This document shows positions 32,533 through 41,194 of a stretch of 64,000 nucleotides of DNA, in pieces. How positions within the stretch are numbered: position 1 is the first letter of the stretch; every line of letters begins with the position of its first letter. Both the position numbers and the translations under genes were made by a program. The notes below the pieces were generated by a model. The model saw only the letters and a program-made list of their open reading frames with translations. It did not search any database and was not told where the DNA came from. The stretch comes from Streptomyces sp. HM190 (GTDB lineage: Bacteria; Actinomycetota; Actinomycetes; Streptomycetales; Streptomycetaceae), in the NCBI RefSeq assembly GCF_009857135.1, contig NZ_CP047318.1, positions 7,316,001 through 7,380,000 of the forward strand, in the 5' to 3' direction.

Positions 32533-34416
32533 GTGCAGCACCCGCACCCGCACCACGGACGAACGATCCGCAGGGCCCGCAGAACGGTCACGGCGCTGGC
32601 GGCGGCCGCGCTGACCGCCGCCGGGCTCACCACGTTCGGCGCGCAGCCCGCCGCCGCGGCCACCGCACGCCAGGTCGAGAAACTGGACCGGGGGGTGGTC
32701 AGCGTGCACACCGACGCCGGCAACCTGGTCGGCTGGCGCTGGCTCGGCACCGACCCGGGCGACGTCTCCTTCAACGTCTACCGGGCCGGCACCAAGGTCA
32801 ACACGGCCCCGATCACCGGGTCCACCAACTACTTCCACGCCGGCGCGCCCGCCCAGGCCGACTACACGGTGCGCGCTGTCGTGAACGGCGTCGAGCAGGG
32901 CGACTCCGTGCACGCGGTGCAACTGCGCACCGGCTACACCGACGTGCCGATCAGTCCGCCCGCGGGCGGCACCACCCCGGACGGGGTGGCGTACACCTAC
33001 GAGGCCAACGACGCCTCCGTGGGGGACCTCGACGGCGACGGAGCCCTGGAGTTCGTCCTCAAGTGGCAGCCGACCAACGCCAAGGACAACTCCCAGTCCG
33101 GCTACACCGGCAACACCATCGTCGACGGCATCAAGCTCGACGGCACCCGGCTGTGGCGCATCGACCTGGGCCGCAACATCCGCTCCGGCGCCCACTACAC
33201 CCAGTTCCAGGTGTACGACTACGACGGCGACGGCAGGGCCGAGGTCGCCATGAAGACCGCGGACGGCACGCGGGACGGCACGGGCGCCGTCATCGGCAGC
33301 GCCTCCGCCGACCACCGCAACTCCAGCGGCTACGTCCTGACCGGCCCCGAGTACCTGACCATGTTCAACGGGCAGACCGGCAGGGCCATGCAGTCCGTCG
33401 ACTACGTCCCCGGACGCGGCACGGTCTCCTCCTGGGGCGACAGCTACGGCAACCGCGTCGACCGCTTCCTCGCGGGCACGGCGTACCTGGACGGCGCCCG
33501 CCCCTCGCTGATCATGGCCCGCGGCTACTACACCCGTACCGTGATCGCCGCCTGGGACTGGCGGGGCGGCTCCTTCACCCGCCGCTGGACCTTCGACACC
33601 AACTCCTCCACCAACAGCGGCAAGGGCTACGACGGCCAGGGCTCGCACAGCCTGTCCGTCGGCGACGTCGACAACGACGGCCGGGACGAGATCGTGTACG
33701 GCGCGATGGCCGTCGACGACAACGGCAACGGCCTGTGGACCACCAGGACGGGCCACGGCGACGCCCAGCACCTCGGCGACCTCGACCCCTCCACCCCCGG
33801 ACTGGAGTACTTCAAGGTCTCCGAGTCCACCTCGCAACCCGCCGAGCTGTACATCGACCCCGCGAACGGCGCGGTGCGCTGGAAGCTCGCCGCCTGCTGC
33901 GACAACGGCCGGGGCGTCGCCGGGGACATCTACGCGGGCAGCGACGGCCCCGAGATGTGGTCCGCCTCCGACACCTCCATCCGCGACAAGGCCGGTGCCA
34001 CGAAGGGCCGGGAGCCGTCCTCCGCCAACTTCCTCTCCTGGTGGGACGGCGACCCGGTGCGGGAACTCCTCGACGGCACCCGCATCGACAAGTACGGCCC
34101 GTCCGGCGAGACCCGCCTGCTGACCGGCTCCGGGGTCTCCTCCAACAACGGCACCAAGTCCACCCCCGTTCTCTCCGGCGACATCCTGGGCGACTGGCGC
34201 GAAGAGGTCGTCTGGCGCACCAGCGCCAACACCGCCCTGCGGATCTACTCGACCCCGGTCGAGACCGCCACCAGGATCACCACCCTCCTGCACGACACCC
34301 AGTACCGCACAGGACTGGCCTGGCAGAACACCGCGTACAACCAGCCCCCGCACACCAGCTTCTTCATCGGCGCCGGGATGCCGACCGCACCCCGGCCGAC
34401 GGTCTACACCCCCTGA
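32533..34416 (+). CDS. Rhamnogalacturonan lyase, PL11 family
   Basis: A 627-residue secreted enzyme cleaving the rhamnose-galacturonate backbone of pectic rhamnogalacturonan I by beta-elimination. A signal peptide (RRARRTVTALAAAALTAAGLTTFGAQPAAAA) precedes a single PL11 beta-propeller with Ca-binding DGDG repeats (GDLDGDGALEFVLKWQPTN, YDYDGDGRAEVAMKTADGT, DVDNDGRDEIVYGAMAVDDNG) and a C-terminal GDILGDWREEVVWRT. No carbohydrate-binding module. GTG 32533 has GGGAGG 7 bases upstream. No CebR box nearby, so control may differ from the cellulases. Confidence 0.92.
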   Translation: MQHPHPHHGRTIRRARRTVTALAAAALTAAGLTTFGAQPAAAATARQVEKLDRGVVSVHTDAGNLVGWRWLGTDPGDVSFNVYRAGTKVNTAPITGSTNYFHAGAPAQADYTVRAVVNGVEQGDSVHAVQLRTGYTDVPISPPAGGTTPDGVAYTYEANDASVGDLDGDGALEFVLKWQPTNAKDNSQSGYTGNTIVDGIKLDGTRLWRIDLGRNIRSGAHYTQFQVYDYDGDGRAEVAMKTADGTRDGTGAVIGSASADHRNSSGYVLTGPEYLTMFNGQTGRAMQSVDYVPGRGTVSSWGDSYGNRVDRFLAGTAYLDGARPSLIMARGYYTRTVIAAWDWRGGSFTRRWTFDTNSSTNSGKGYDGQGSHSLSVGDVDNDGRDEIVYGAMAVDDNGNGLWTTRTGHGDAQHLGDLDPSTPGLEYFKVSESTSQPAELYIDPANGAVRWKLAACCDNGRGVAGDIYAGSDGPEMWSASDTSIRDKAGATKGREPSSANFLSWWDGDPVRELLDGTRIDKYGPSGETRLLTGSGVSSNNGTKSTPVLSGDILGDWREEVVWRTSANTALRIYSTPVETATRITTLLHDTQYRTGLAWQNTAYNQPPHTSFFIGAGMPTAPRPTVYTP

Positions 34417-34562
34417 CGGGCAGGACACGGTCACGCAGACACGAACGGGTGTAGTTTCGGCCGTCCCGCTGACGTCGGCCGGCGCAGGCGGGATCATCAT
34501 GCGGCCCGCCCCGTCCAGTACGCCGTCGTCACCTCCAGGGCGGCGGCCGAGGAAGACCGCCG

Positions 34563-34664
34563 ATGACCCTGTCCCGTGTCGCCACCGCCGCACCGGCGAT
34601 CGTCATGCTCGTCGCCGCCGCCGTGATGCTGCTGTGGTGGATCCGGCACCGTGACGACGAATGA
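34563..34664 (+). CDS. Small single-pass membrane peptide
   Basis: A 33-residue frame: TLSRVATAAPAIVMLVAAAV continuing as MLLWWIRHRDDE. One transmembrane helix and a charged C-terminal end, with GAGGAA 8 bases before ATG 34563. Too short to classify; the clean helix and start context argue for a real peptide. Confidence 0.4.
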   Translation: MTLSRVATAAPAIVMLVAAAVMLLWWIRHRDDE

Positions 34665-34750
34665 CCGCCCGACGGGCGAATGACTGCCTGATGAATGGCT
34701 GCCCGATGAATGACTGTCCGACGGGCGAATGCCTGACGGACGAATGAATG
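34659..34750 (+). repeat. Degenerate GAATG-headed tandem array
   Basis: Six units each starting GAATG, of 19, 15, 15, 19, 15 and 9 bases, with a shared CTGCCCGA core and GACGGGC in the longer units. The array begins in the last codons of the small membrane peptide and ends at the terminator. Confidence 0.75.
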
Positions 34751-34780
34751 AGGGCGCGCGCCCGACCGGCGCGCGCCCTC
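34750..34780. terminator. Strong bidirectional terminator
   Basis: Perfect 13-base stem GAGGGCGCGCGCC (34750-34762) with its complement at 34768-34780 and a 5-base loop, ahead of the convergent GH74 gene end. Confidence 0.8.
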
Positions 34781-34799
34781 GTCGCGTCCCGCTCGGGTG

Positions 34800-37475
34800 T
34801 CAGGTCACCGTGCAGGACTGGTCACCGAGTCGGAAGGCGGACGGTTTTCCGTTCGTCCCCGACCAACTGCCCGTGAAGCCGAAGGCGACCGACGAGCCGG
34901 CCGCGACGTTCCCGTTCCAGGCGATGTTCCTCACCGAGACCGCCGCACCGGACTGGGTGTGCGCCGCGTTCCACAGCTGCGTGACGCTCTGACCGTTCGG
35001 GAAGGACCAGTCGAGCGTCCAGCCCGTCCACGCGCCGCTGCCGGTGTTGGTCAGCTGCACATCCGCCTGGAACCCGCCCGACCACTGGTTGGTGATCTTG
35101 TACGTCACCGCGCAGGCACCCGTCGGCTGCGGATCCGGACCGGGATCCGTGCCGCCGCCCGTGTCGGAGGTGTCGCCGTAGATGACGCCGCGCCCGTTGG
35201 TGGCGATGTACACGCGGCCGAAGACCCGCGGGTCACCCGTGATCGCCGCGCCGGTCCAGCCCCACTGATGGGCGTCGTCGTTGATCCGCGTCCAGGTGGC
35301 GCCCTTGTCGGTCGAGCGGAAGATGCCGCGCACCCCGCCGATCTTGGCGCTGGTGTACAGCGTCTGGTACGAGGCGCCCGCGGCCGCCTTGCCGAAGCCG
35401 ATGGTGTCCGCCTGCGCCACGTTCGACAGCTTGGTGAACGTCGCCCCGCCGTCCATGGAGTGCCACAGCCCGTAGGCGCCGTCCGCCGCCCCGCCCGCCA
35501 GCCACACGTCGCCCTTCGTGCCGGGCAGCGCCTTGAAGCGGACGCTGTCACCGCTCGGCAGGCCGCTCGCGTTCGACGCGGTGAAGGTCGCGCCGCCGTC
35601 CGTGCTGACGTAGAACTTCCCCGACTTGAAGCCGTAGAAGGTCTTCGGGTCGACCCGGTCGGACTCCACGATCGCGCCGGCCGGTATGCCGCCGGACTCC
35701 TGCCACGACGTCCCGAAGCCCGTGGTGAACCGCACACCGGTGCCCGCCGGGCTCCACACGAAGCGGCTGCCGTCCGCGCCCGCCGCGACCGTGCCGCCGC
35801 CGCTCACCCCCGACGGATCGGTGCCCGCGAACCAGTTGGCCCCGTTGTCCGTGGAGAACGCGATGTGCGGGCCCGAGTCCAGGTTCCCCACCCGGACGAC
35901 GGTGTTCGGGTTGGTCTCGGCGAAGTCCAGGCTGGTCGTCGTCGTGAAGTTCGGCTGCGTGAACATCATCGACGGGACCTTCGTCAGATCCGTGTGCCGG
36001 AAACCGCCGACGTCACCGAGCGCGCTGAGCAGCGGCGCCCCGGACGGGGGAGAGGCCAGATCGTTGACGGCCGTCTCCTCCAGGCCCCGCACCATGGGCT
36101 TCACCGTGAACTTGGTGCCGCTGTCCCAGTTGGTGAGGTTCTCGGTGCCGTAGATCGTCGCGCCCGTCCCGTACATCATGCGGTTCGAGTCGAACGGGTC
36201 GATCTCCAGCGACTCCGTCATCCAGCCCAGTTTCGGTGTCTGCTCCGGCGGCGACGGGTTCGCGCCCCACGTCAGCCACGGCGACGACGAGACGTCCATG
36301 GTGAAGCGGTTCTCCCGGTTGGGGTACGACGTGTAGTCCCATGCCTTCGTCCAGGTCGCTCCCTTGTCGGTGGAGCGGAAGATCTGGGTGTCCGGCCACC
36401 AGGAGCTGTACGCCGTCGCCATGACCGTGCCCGGCTTCTGGCGGTCCACCGTGAGACCGCTGAAACCGAAGTACGTGTCGGCCTCCGCCACCGGGCTGAT
36501 GTCCGTCCAGGTCCCCGTCGCCGTCGCGTACCGGTAGAGCCGGCCCTTGCCGCCGTCGTACGGCCCGCCCGTGTCGCTGTAGGCGACGTACAGATGGCCG
36601 TTCGTCGCGTCCAGGACGCCCTTGTGGGCCAGTTGACCGGTCGGCTGCCCGGCCACCCGCGACCAGGTCGCGCCCGCGTCCGTCGACCGGTAGACCGCGT
36701 TCTCCTTGTCGGCGACCCCCACGTAGATCGTCTTCGTGGCCGTGCCCGCGCTGCCCGTCGACTCGTCGAAGGTGACCCAGACGATGCCCTGGTTGTCGCT
36801 GGAGTACCCGCTGGTGTCGGACGGGTCGGCCACGTAGTTGCCGACGTTGGGGAAGTTGGTCACCTGCGACCAGGTGGCCCCCGAGTCCGTGGACCGCCAC
36901 AGCCCCTTCCCGCTGGGCGCGCCCAGATACAGCACGCTGTTCCTGTGCGGATCCACCGCCAGCCGCTCACCCATGCCGCGCCCCGGCATGTTCCCGCCCA
37001 GCTTGAACGGCAGGTTCGCCCGCTGCCAGCTCGCACCCCGGTCGGACGAGCGGTAGACGGCGCCGTTGCCCGGGTCCCAGCTGTTGGTGTAGGTACCGGC
37101 AGCCACGTACACCTTGTCCGGCTCGACCGGGTCGGAGGCGAGGCTCACCACCCCCGTGTGTCCCCAGTCGTCCCAGCCGACCGAGTCCAGCAGCGGCGTC
37201 CACGTCTTCGACGACTCCACCCAGCGGTAGGCGCCGCCGATGTCCGTGCGGGCGTACGCGAGGTTCTTCTCCTTGCGGTTGAAGACGATGCCGGGCACGA
37301 ACCCGCCACCGTCGATGCGGGCGTTCTTCCACGTGTAGGTGTCGGCGGCGATCGACACCTTCCGGTCGGCCTGCCCGGCCTGCTCCGTCTGCCCGGCGGC
37401 CAGCACGGGTGGGGAGCCCGCGAGGAGGCCGGCCGCGAGGGCCAGGACGGTGGTGAGGATGCGGGTTCTTCGCAC
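34800..37475 (-). CDS. GH74 xyloglucanase with C-terminal CBM2
   Basis: An 891-residue secreted enzyme. Signal peptide RRTRILTTVLALAAGLLAGSPPVLA; twin seven-bladed propeller GH74 domain (~35-770) with many Asp-box-like SxDxGxTW repeats (STDKGATWTKAWD, STDSGATWSQV) and the RTDIGGAYRW catalytic region; linker GGGTDPGPDPQPTG; CBM2 at ~788-891 with the two bounding cysteines (CAVTYKITNQWSGGF, SCTVT). It hydrolyses xyloglucan. GTG 37475 is preferred since AGGAGAGGA lies just upstream; ATG 37496 is in frame but lacks a ribosome site. Downstream of the GH48 gene, likely cotranscribed. Confidence 0.92.
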   Translation of the reverse strand: MRRTRILTTVLALAAGLLAGSPPVLAAGQTEQAGQADRKVSIAADTYTWKNARIDGGGFVPGIVFNRKEKNLAYARTDIGGAYRWVESSKTWTPLLDSVGWDDWGHTGVVSLASDPVEPDKVYVAAGTYTNSWDPGNGAVYRSSDRGASWQRANLPFKLGGNMPGRGMGERLAVDPHRNSVLYLGAPSGKGLWRSTDSGATWSQVTNFPNVGNYVADPSDTSGYSSDNQGIVWVTFDESTGSAGTATKTIYVGVADKENAVYRSTDAGATWSRVAGQPTGQLAHKGVLDATNGHLYVAYSDTGGPYDGGKGRLYRYATATGTWTDISPVAEADTYFGFSGLTVDRQKPGTVMATAYSSWWPDTQIFRSTDKGATWTKAWDYTSYPNRENRFTMDVSSSPWLTWGANPSPPEQTPKLGWMTESLEIDPFDSNRMMYGTGATIYGTENLTNWDSGTKFTVKPMVRGLEETAVNDLASPPSGAPLLSALGDVGGFRHTDLTKVPSMMFTQPNFTTTTSLDFAETNPNTVVRVGNLDSGPHIAFSTDNGANWFAGTDPSGVSGGGTVAAGADGSRFVWSPAGTGVRFTTGFGTSWQESGGIPAGAIVESDRVDPKTFYGFKSGKFYVSTDGGATFTASNASGLPSGDSVRFKALPGTKGDVWLAGGAADGAYGLWHSMDGGATFTKLSNVAQADTIGFGKAAAGASYQTLYTSAKIGGVRGIFRSTDKGATWTRINDDAHQWGWTGAAITGDPRVFGRVYIATNGRGVIYGDTSDTGGGTDPGPDPQPTGACAVTYKITNQWSGGFQADVQLTNTGSGAWTGWTLDWSFPNGQSVTQLWNAAHTQSGAAVSVRNIAWNGNVAAGSSVAFGFTGSWSGTNGKPSAFRLGDQSCTVT

Positions 37476-37529
37476 GGTGAAGTCCTCTCCTGACATGTGG
37501 GGGGAGGGATGGACGGGCGCGAACGGCCG

Positions 37530-37594
37530 GGCGGCCCCCTGTGCGGGTGGGGACCGCCCGGCCCAGGTCCTGCCCCCGCCGGAGCGCAGGACCT
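37530..37594 (-). other. Hairpins in the GH48-GH74 gap
   Basis: In the 143-base gap, GGCGGTCCCC and GGGGGCCGCC can pair with one mismatch (about 37530-37556), and AGGTCCTG (37565-37572) with CAGGACCT (37587-37594). They may lower GH74 relative to GH48 expression or stabilise the upstream mRNA. Confidence 0.5.
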
Positions 37595-37618
37595 CGTACC
37601 CGGAGCTTCAGCGGGGAC

Positions 37619-40534
37619 TTATTCGAGGAGCTCCGCGTACGAACCCATGGCCAGGGCGATGTCCGCCTGGGCCCAGAACCGGTGGTACGTGAACGACGGC
37701 GCGGCGCCACCCGCCAGATACGCCTCGATCTTCGACCAGGCCGGGTCGTCCTCGTAGAACGACCGGATCGACTCGAACGTCGACGACGAGTTGATCGTGT
37801 CGCCGTTCGGCATCGTGCCCGTCCACCCGCTCGGCACGTACACCCGGTCGTCGAACCGGTTGTAGTCCGTACGGGTCTCCGGGACGGCGACACCGAGCGC
37901 GTCCTGGTGGTGCTGCCACATCCCGTCGAGCAGCGCCTTGGCGACCCGGGCCGCGTCGGCGTCACCGGAGCGGTCGGCGTAGTACGTCAGCGTCTTGGCG
38001 TACGCGGCCGCCACGCCGACGTCGTCGGTGTAGTCGGCGACGGTGACGTGCAGCCCGCTGTTGGAGCCTGGGCTGGACGGGTTCCAGGTGTTCGGGGCGC
38101 CGGACCACTGGAGCGTGGCGGGGATCCGGTACGTCCCGTCGGGGTTGACGGTGGTCTTGGACAGCGCCCAGTCGACCCACTTGTCGAGGACCGTCTTCGC
38201 GGCGGCGTTGCCCGTCTGCTGGTAGTACTCGGCGACCCGCTCCATGGACCACGCCTGGAAGCCGAACCACTGGTTGGACGGCGGGTCGTGGTACACGGGC
38301 TTCTCGTCGTAGTACATGCCGTAGAAGGTCGGCGTACCGGCCGGCGGCGTGGCGTACCGCCCCGCCCAGCTGTTGGTGGCGCCGCCCGCGATGGCGCCCT
38401 CGTTGGACTGGAGCCAGCGGTAGAACTCGATCTGCCGGTCCAGGGACTTCGCCCAGTCCGCCTGCCCGGTCGCCGACTTGGGCTTCAGCGGGGCGTAGTT
38501 GGCGAGGGCGTACGCGGCGAGCGGGTTCTGGTAGCCGCCGTGCGCGTGGCTGGAGCCGATGCGCCAGGCCCAGCCGGCGTTGGTGTCGGTGGCGCCGCCC
38601 CACGCGTAGTACCAGGAGAGCAGGTAGAAGGAGGCGTCCTTGCCGGTGCCCGCGGGGCACGCGGTCGGACCCACGCAGTTCCCGACCTTCTTGAAGTACT
38701 TGTCGTACATCGCGTAGCGCAGGTAGTCGCCCATCTTCGCGGCCTTGCCGACGGTCGCGGAGACGTCGCCGCCCTTGCCCTGCTGCTTCGCCCAGACGTC
38801 CGCCCAGTACGCGGCCTGCACGGCGCGCGCGTCGGCGTCCGGGGCGTTGGTGAACTTCCACTGCTTGGCGTAGGACGCGTCACGGGTGAACAGGTCCAGG
38901 TACCCGTTCCTGCCGCCGTACTTGAACTGGTCACAGGTGGGCTGCGGGACGGTCTCCCACACCGACTCCTGCGGTCCGCGCTGGAAGGTGTTGATGTACG
39001 ACGGGCCGGTGTCGGACGGTCCGGCCTCGCACTTGCCCGGCGAGTTGCCGTAGCCGTAGACGTTGTCCACGTCCTGCAGCCAGTGCATGCCGTAGATGTC
39101 GTCCGTGTTGTAGGCGCTCTTCAGCTCCGCGGCGATCGGGTCGGAGCCGACCGAGACCGACGTGTCCAGCTGCGCCGGGTACTCGTTCGGGGTGTCGTGC
39201 TCGGGGGCGTACGTCGCCGGCTTGCTCGCCGAGTAGAAGGAGTTGGTCGGCTGGTCGGCCTTGGTGGGGATCATGTACTTCTCCATGATCTCCCAGGCGC
39301 CGTTGAACTTGGACCAGTCGCCGGTCACCTTGCCGTACATGGCCTGGAGCCACAGCAGGTAGCTGTACGCCTCCGAGGTGGTCTCATGGCCGTGGTCCGG
39401 CGCCTCGACGATCAGCGTCTCCACCGAGTGGTACGGGATGCCCTCGGGGGAGAAGTAGCCGTTCGCCGGGTTGGTGATCTTGCCGTACAGCTCCAGGAAG
39501 CGCGCGTCGTACACCTTCGACGCCGCCAGCTGCGTCACCGTCACCGCGCCCTTGGCGTGACCGGTGGCCGTCGACTCGAAGACCGCGGCGCCCGTGCCCG
39601 AGGAGTCGGCCGTGACCGTCACCTTCTGGGCCGTGTTCCAGTTCGACGGCGTGAAGGTCAGCGACGCCCCACCGGTGACCGACAGACCCGAGTTGCCGGA
39701 GGCCCGCGCGGTCGTCACCGTCACGTTGCCCGACGGCTGCGTCGAGAGCTTCACGTCGTAGGTGCCCGTCTTGCCCTGCTGCACGCCCAGTTGCGTCGGC
39801 GAGACCACCACGGCGGGGCCCGAGGCGACCGTGATGCCGACCGGCGCGGAGTCAGCCGACGCGCCCAGGCTGTCGTACGCCTTGGCGACCAGCGAGTGAC
39901 TGCCCACGGACAGACCGGTGGCCGAGAAGGTGTACGGCGCGGTCGTGTCCGTGCCCAGCAGCTTGGTGTCGTCGTAGAACTCCACCTTGGTGACGGTCGC
40001 GTTGTCCGCGGCTGCCGCGGTGGCCGCCATCGGCACCGGGTCGCCCTGCGAGAACGTGGCCCCCGCGGTCGGGCTGGTCAGCACGGTGATCGGCGGCTGG
40101 TGGGCGCCGACACACGCGGTGCCGTTGATCGAGAAGCTGGTCGGCGCGGTGTTCGTGCCGCTGTAGGTGAACTGGGCGCCGGTGCTCACCGCCGCCCCGA
40201 CGGCGATGGTGCCGTTCCAGGACGCGTTCTTCGCCGTCACCGTCTTGCCGGACTGCGACCAGGTGCCGCTCCAGCCGCTGGTGAGCGTCTGGTTGCCCGC
40301 GTAGGAGTACGTCAGGGTCCAGCCGTTGATGGCCTCGGTGCCCCGGTTGGTGAGGGTCAGCTCGGCGGTGAAGCCCGAGCCCCAGTCATTGGTCTTGTAG
40401 TCGACGTTGCAGGCGACGGCCGCCGCGGCGGCGGGGGAAGAGCCCGTGCCCAGCATCGTCAGGGGAAGAGCGAGGGCCGCGACCACGGCGGTCCACAGGC
40501 GCCGCGTGGCACGGCGTCCGCGTCTGGGGTGCAT
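37619..40534 (-). CDS. GH48 cellulase with N-terminal CBM2 and Ig-like domains
   Basis: A 971-residue secreted processive exocellulase. Order: signal peptide (TRRLWTAVVAALALPLTMLG, to ~38), CBM2 (~41-141, ACNVDYKTNDWGSGFTAELT to TACVG), an Ig-like module (~147-235, PPITVLTSPTAGATFSQGDP), a second beta-sandwich module (~240-325), and GH48 (~335-971) with HETTSEAYSYLLWLQAMYG and GMHWLQDVDNVYGYG. GH48 enzymes act from chain ends and synergise with GH6 and GH9 enzymes. ATG 40534 has GGAAGGA upstream. A perfect CebR box overlaps its promoter. Confidence 0.94.
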   Translation of the reverse strand: MHPRRGRRATRRLWTAVVAALALPLTMLGTGSSPAAAAAVACNVDYKTNDWGSGFTAELTLTNRGTEAINGWTLTYSYAGNQTLTSGWSGTWSQSGKTVTAKNASWNGTIAVGAAVSTGAQFTYSGTNTAPTSFSINGTACVGAHQPPITVLTSPTAGATFSQGDPVPMAATAAAADNATVTKVEFYDDTKLLGTDTTAPYTFSATGLSVGSHSLVAKAYDSLGASADSAPVGITVASGPAVVVSPTQLGVQQGKTGTYDVKLSTQPSGNVTVTTARASGNSGLSVTGGASLTFTPSNWNTAQKVTVTADSSGTGAAVFESTATGHAKGAVTVTQLAASKVYDARFLELYGKITNPANGYFSPEGIPYHSVETLIVEAPDHGHETTSEAYSYLLWLQAMYGKVTGDWSKFNGAWEIMEKYMIPTKADQPTNSFYSASKPATYAPEHDTPNEYPAQLDTSVSVGSDPIAAELKSAYNTDDIYGMHWLQDVDNVYGYGNSPGKCEAGPSDTGPSYINTFQRGPQESVWETVPQPTCDQFKYGGRNGYLDLFTRDASYAKQWKFTNAPDADARAVQAAYWADVWAKQQGKGGDVSATVGKAAKMGDYLRYAMYDKYFKKVGNCVGPTACPAGTGKDASFYLLSWYYAWGGATDTNAGWAWRIGSSHAHGGYQNPLAAYALANYAPLKPKSATGQADWAKSLDRQIEFYRWLQSNEGAIAGGATNSWAGRYATPPAGTPTFYGMYYDEKPVYHDPPSNQWFGFQAWSMERVAEYYQQTGNAAAKTVLDKWVDWALSKTTVNPDGTYRIPATLQWSGAPNTWNPSSPGSNSGLHVTVADYTDDVGVAAAYAKTLTYYADRSGDADAARVAKALLDGMWQHHQDALGVAVPETRTDYNRFDDRVYVPSGWTGTMPNGDTINSSSTFESIRSFYEDDPAWSKIEAYLAGGAAPSFTYHRFWAQADIALAMGSYAELLE

Positions 40535-40602
40535 GCTCTGGTTCCTTCCGTGCGGCTCTTACGAAGGTGGGGGCGGAGCGGCAACAACAAGCCTTGAACC
40601 AG

Positions 40603-40616
40603 TGGGAGCGCTCCCA
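40603..40616. promoter_or_regulatory. CebR operator (perfect)
   Basis: TGGGAGCGCTCCCA is the perfect 14-base palindrome bound by the LacI-family cellobiose/cellotriose-responsive repressor CebR in Streptomyces. It lies 69 bases before the GH48 ATG and touches the -10 hexamer at 40616-40621. Confidence 0.92.
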
Positions 40617-40644
40617 TATTGAAGAGAGGGGTGCAGGCGGTCAA
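40616..40644 (-). promoter_or_regulatory. Promoter of the GH48 gene
   Basis: On the minus strand TTGACC (40644-40639), 17 bases, CAATAT (40621-40616). The spacing is ideal for a housekeeping promoter, and the CebR box begins at the -10, so repressor binding would block open-complex formation. Confidence 0.65.
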
Positions 40645-40657
40645 GGTGCTTGAAGAG

Positions 40658-40690
40658 TCGAAAAGATTCGACGGCGGGCGAAAAGATTTG
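40658..40690. repeat. A-rich direct repeat in the cellulase control region
   Basis: CGAAAAGATTCG (40659-40670) and CGAAAAGATTTG (40679-40690) are 20 bases apart. The first is also the core of the palindrome TCGAAAAGATTCGA. It is distinct from the CebR motif and unusually A-rich for this genome. Confidence 0.6.
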
Positions 40691-40755
40691 TGGTGGGCAA
40701 TAACGCAACACCCCTGTCTTTTACCGTCACTTGGCGCTACCTTCACCAGCACCAG

Positions 40756-40769
40756 TGGGAGCGGTTCCA
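40756..40769. promoter_or_regulatory. Degenerate CebR-like operator
   Basis: TGGGAGCGGTTCCA matches 12 of 14 positions of the CebR palindrome. It is on the GH6 side of the control region, 426 bases before the GH6 ATG. Confidence 0.6.
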
Positions 40770-41194
40770 CCAGTCGACGCGGCCGTCACGGCGCGTCCGA
40801 TCTGCAAGGAGTCGCTCATGCGCCACCCCCCGCGTTCAGGTCTTTTACTCGTCTCCGTGACCGGGCACGTCCCGCCGGCCGGAGACGGGCCGACGGTGTC
40901 CGAGCTGCCCGGCGACAGGGTCGTCCGGCGTGCTCGCGGACGCCTGCGACCTGGGTCCGCGGCTGTGGAACCGACCCACCCCGCCCCGCGGCGATCCGCT
41001 TTTCGCCCGGGTCGGAACCGGAGGACACGGCCGGCTCCCGCCGGCCCGGCCTGAACCCCGCCCGCGACGACAGTCCCACGTCGCCGGGCGCCGGGTCGCG
41101 CGACCGTCCGCGCTGCCTCGGCGGACCGTCACCACGCACGACCCCCTACGGAACCTCCACGTACACCCCACTACGGAAGAGGAAACCCGCACTC

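Larger units (their letters stand above)
40535..41194. other. 660-base divergent control region of the cellulase genes
   Basis: This contains a CebR box and promoter for GH48, a second degenerate box toward GH6, and an A-rich direct repeat. From about 40800 to 41190 I see no convincing gene; open frames there are compositional. The long untranslated stretch before the GH6 start may be a leader. Confidence 0.6.

Noticed and set aside
34797..40597. Very long open frames on the plus strand opposite the GH74 and GH48 genes (about 900 and 1000 codons)
   Set aside because: They are antisense shadows of GC-rich coding sequence. The minus-strand proteins have signal peptides, complete catalytic domains and CBM2 modules, while the plus-strand translations are Arg/Val/Gly-rich without any domain.
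40619..41194. Upstream extension of the GH6 gene to 40619
   Set aside because: The extension lacks protein-like composition and covers the CebR-like box. ATG 41195 gives a proper signal peptide.
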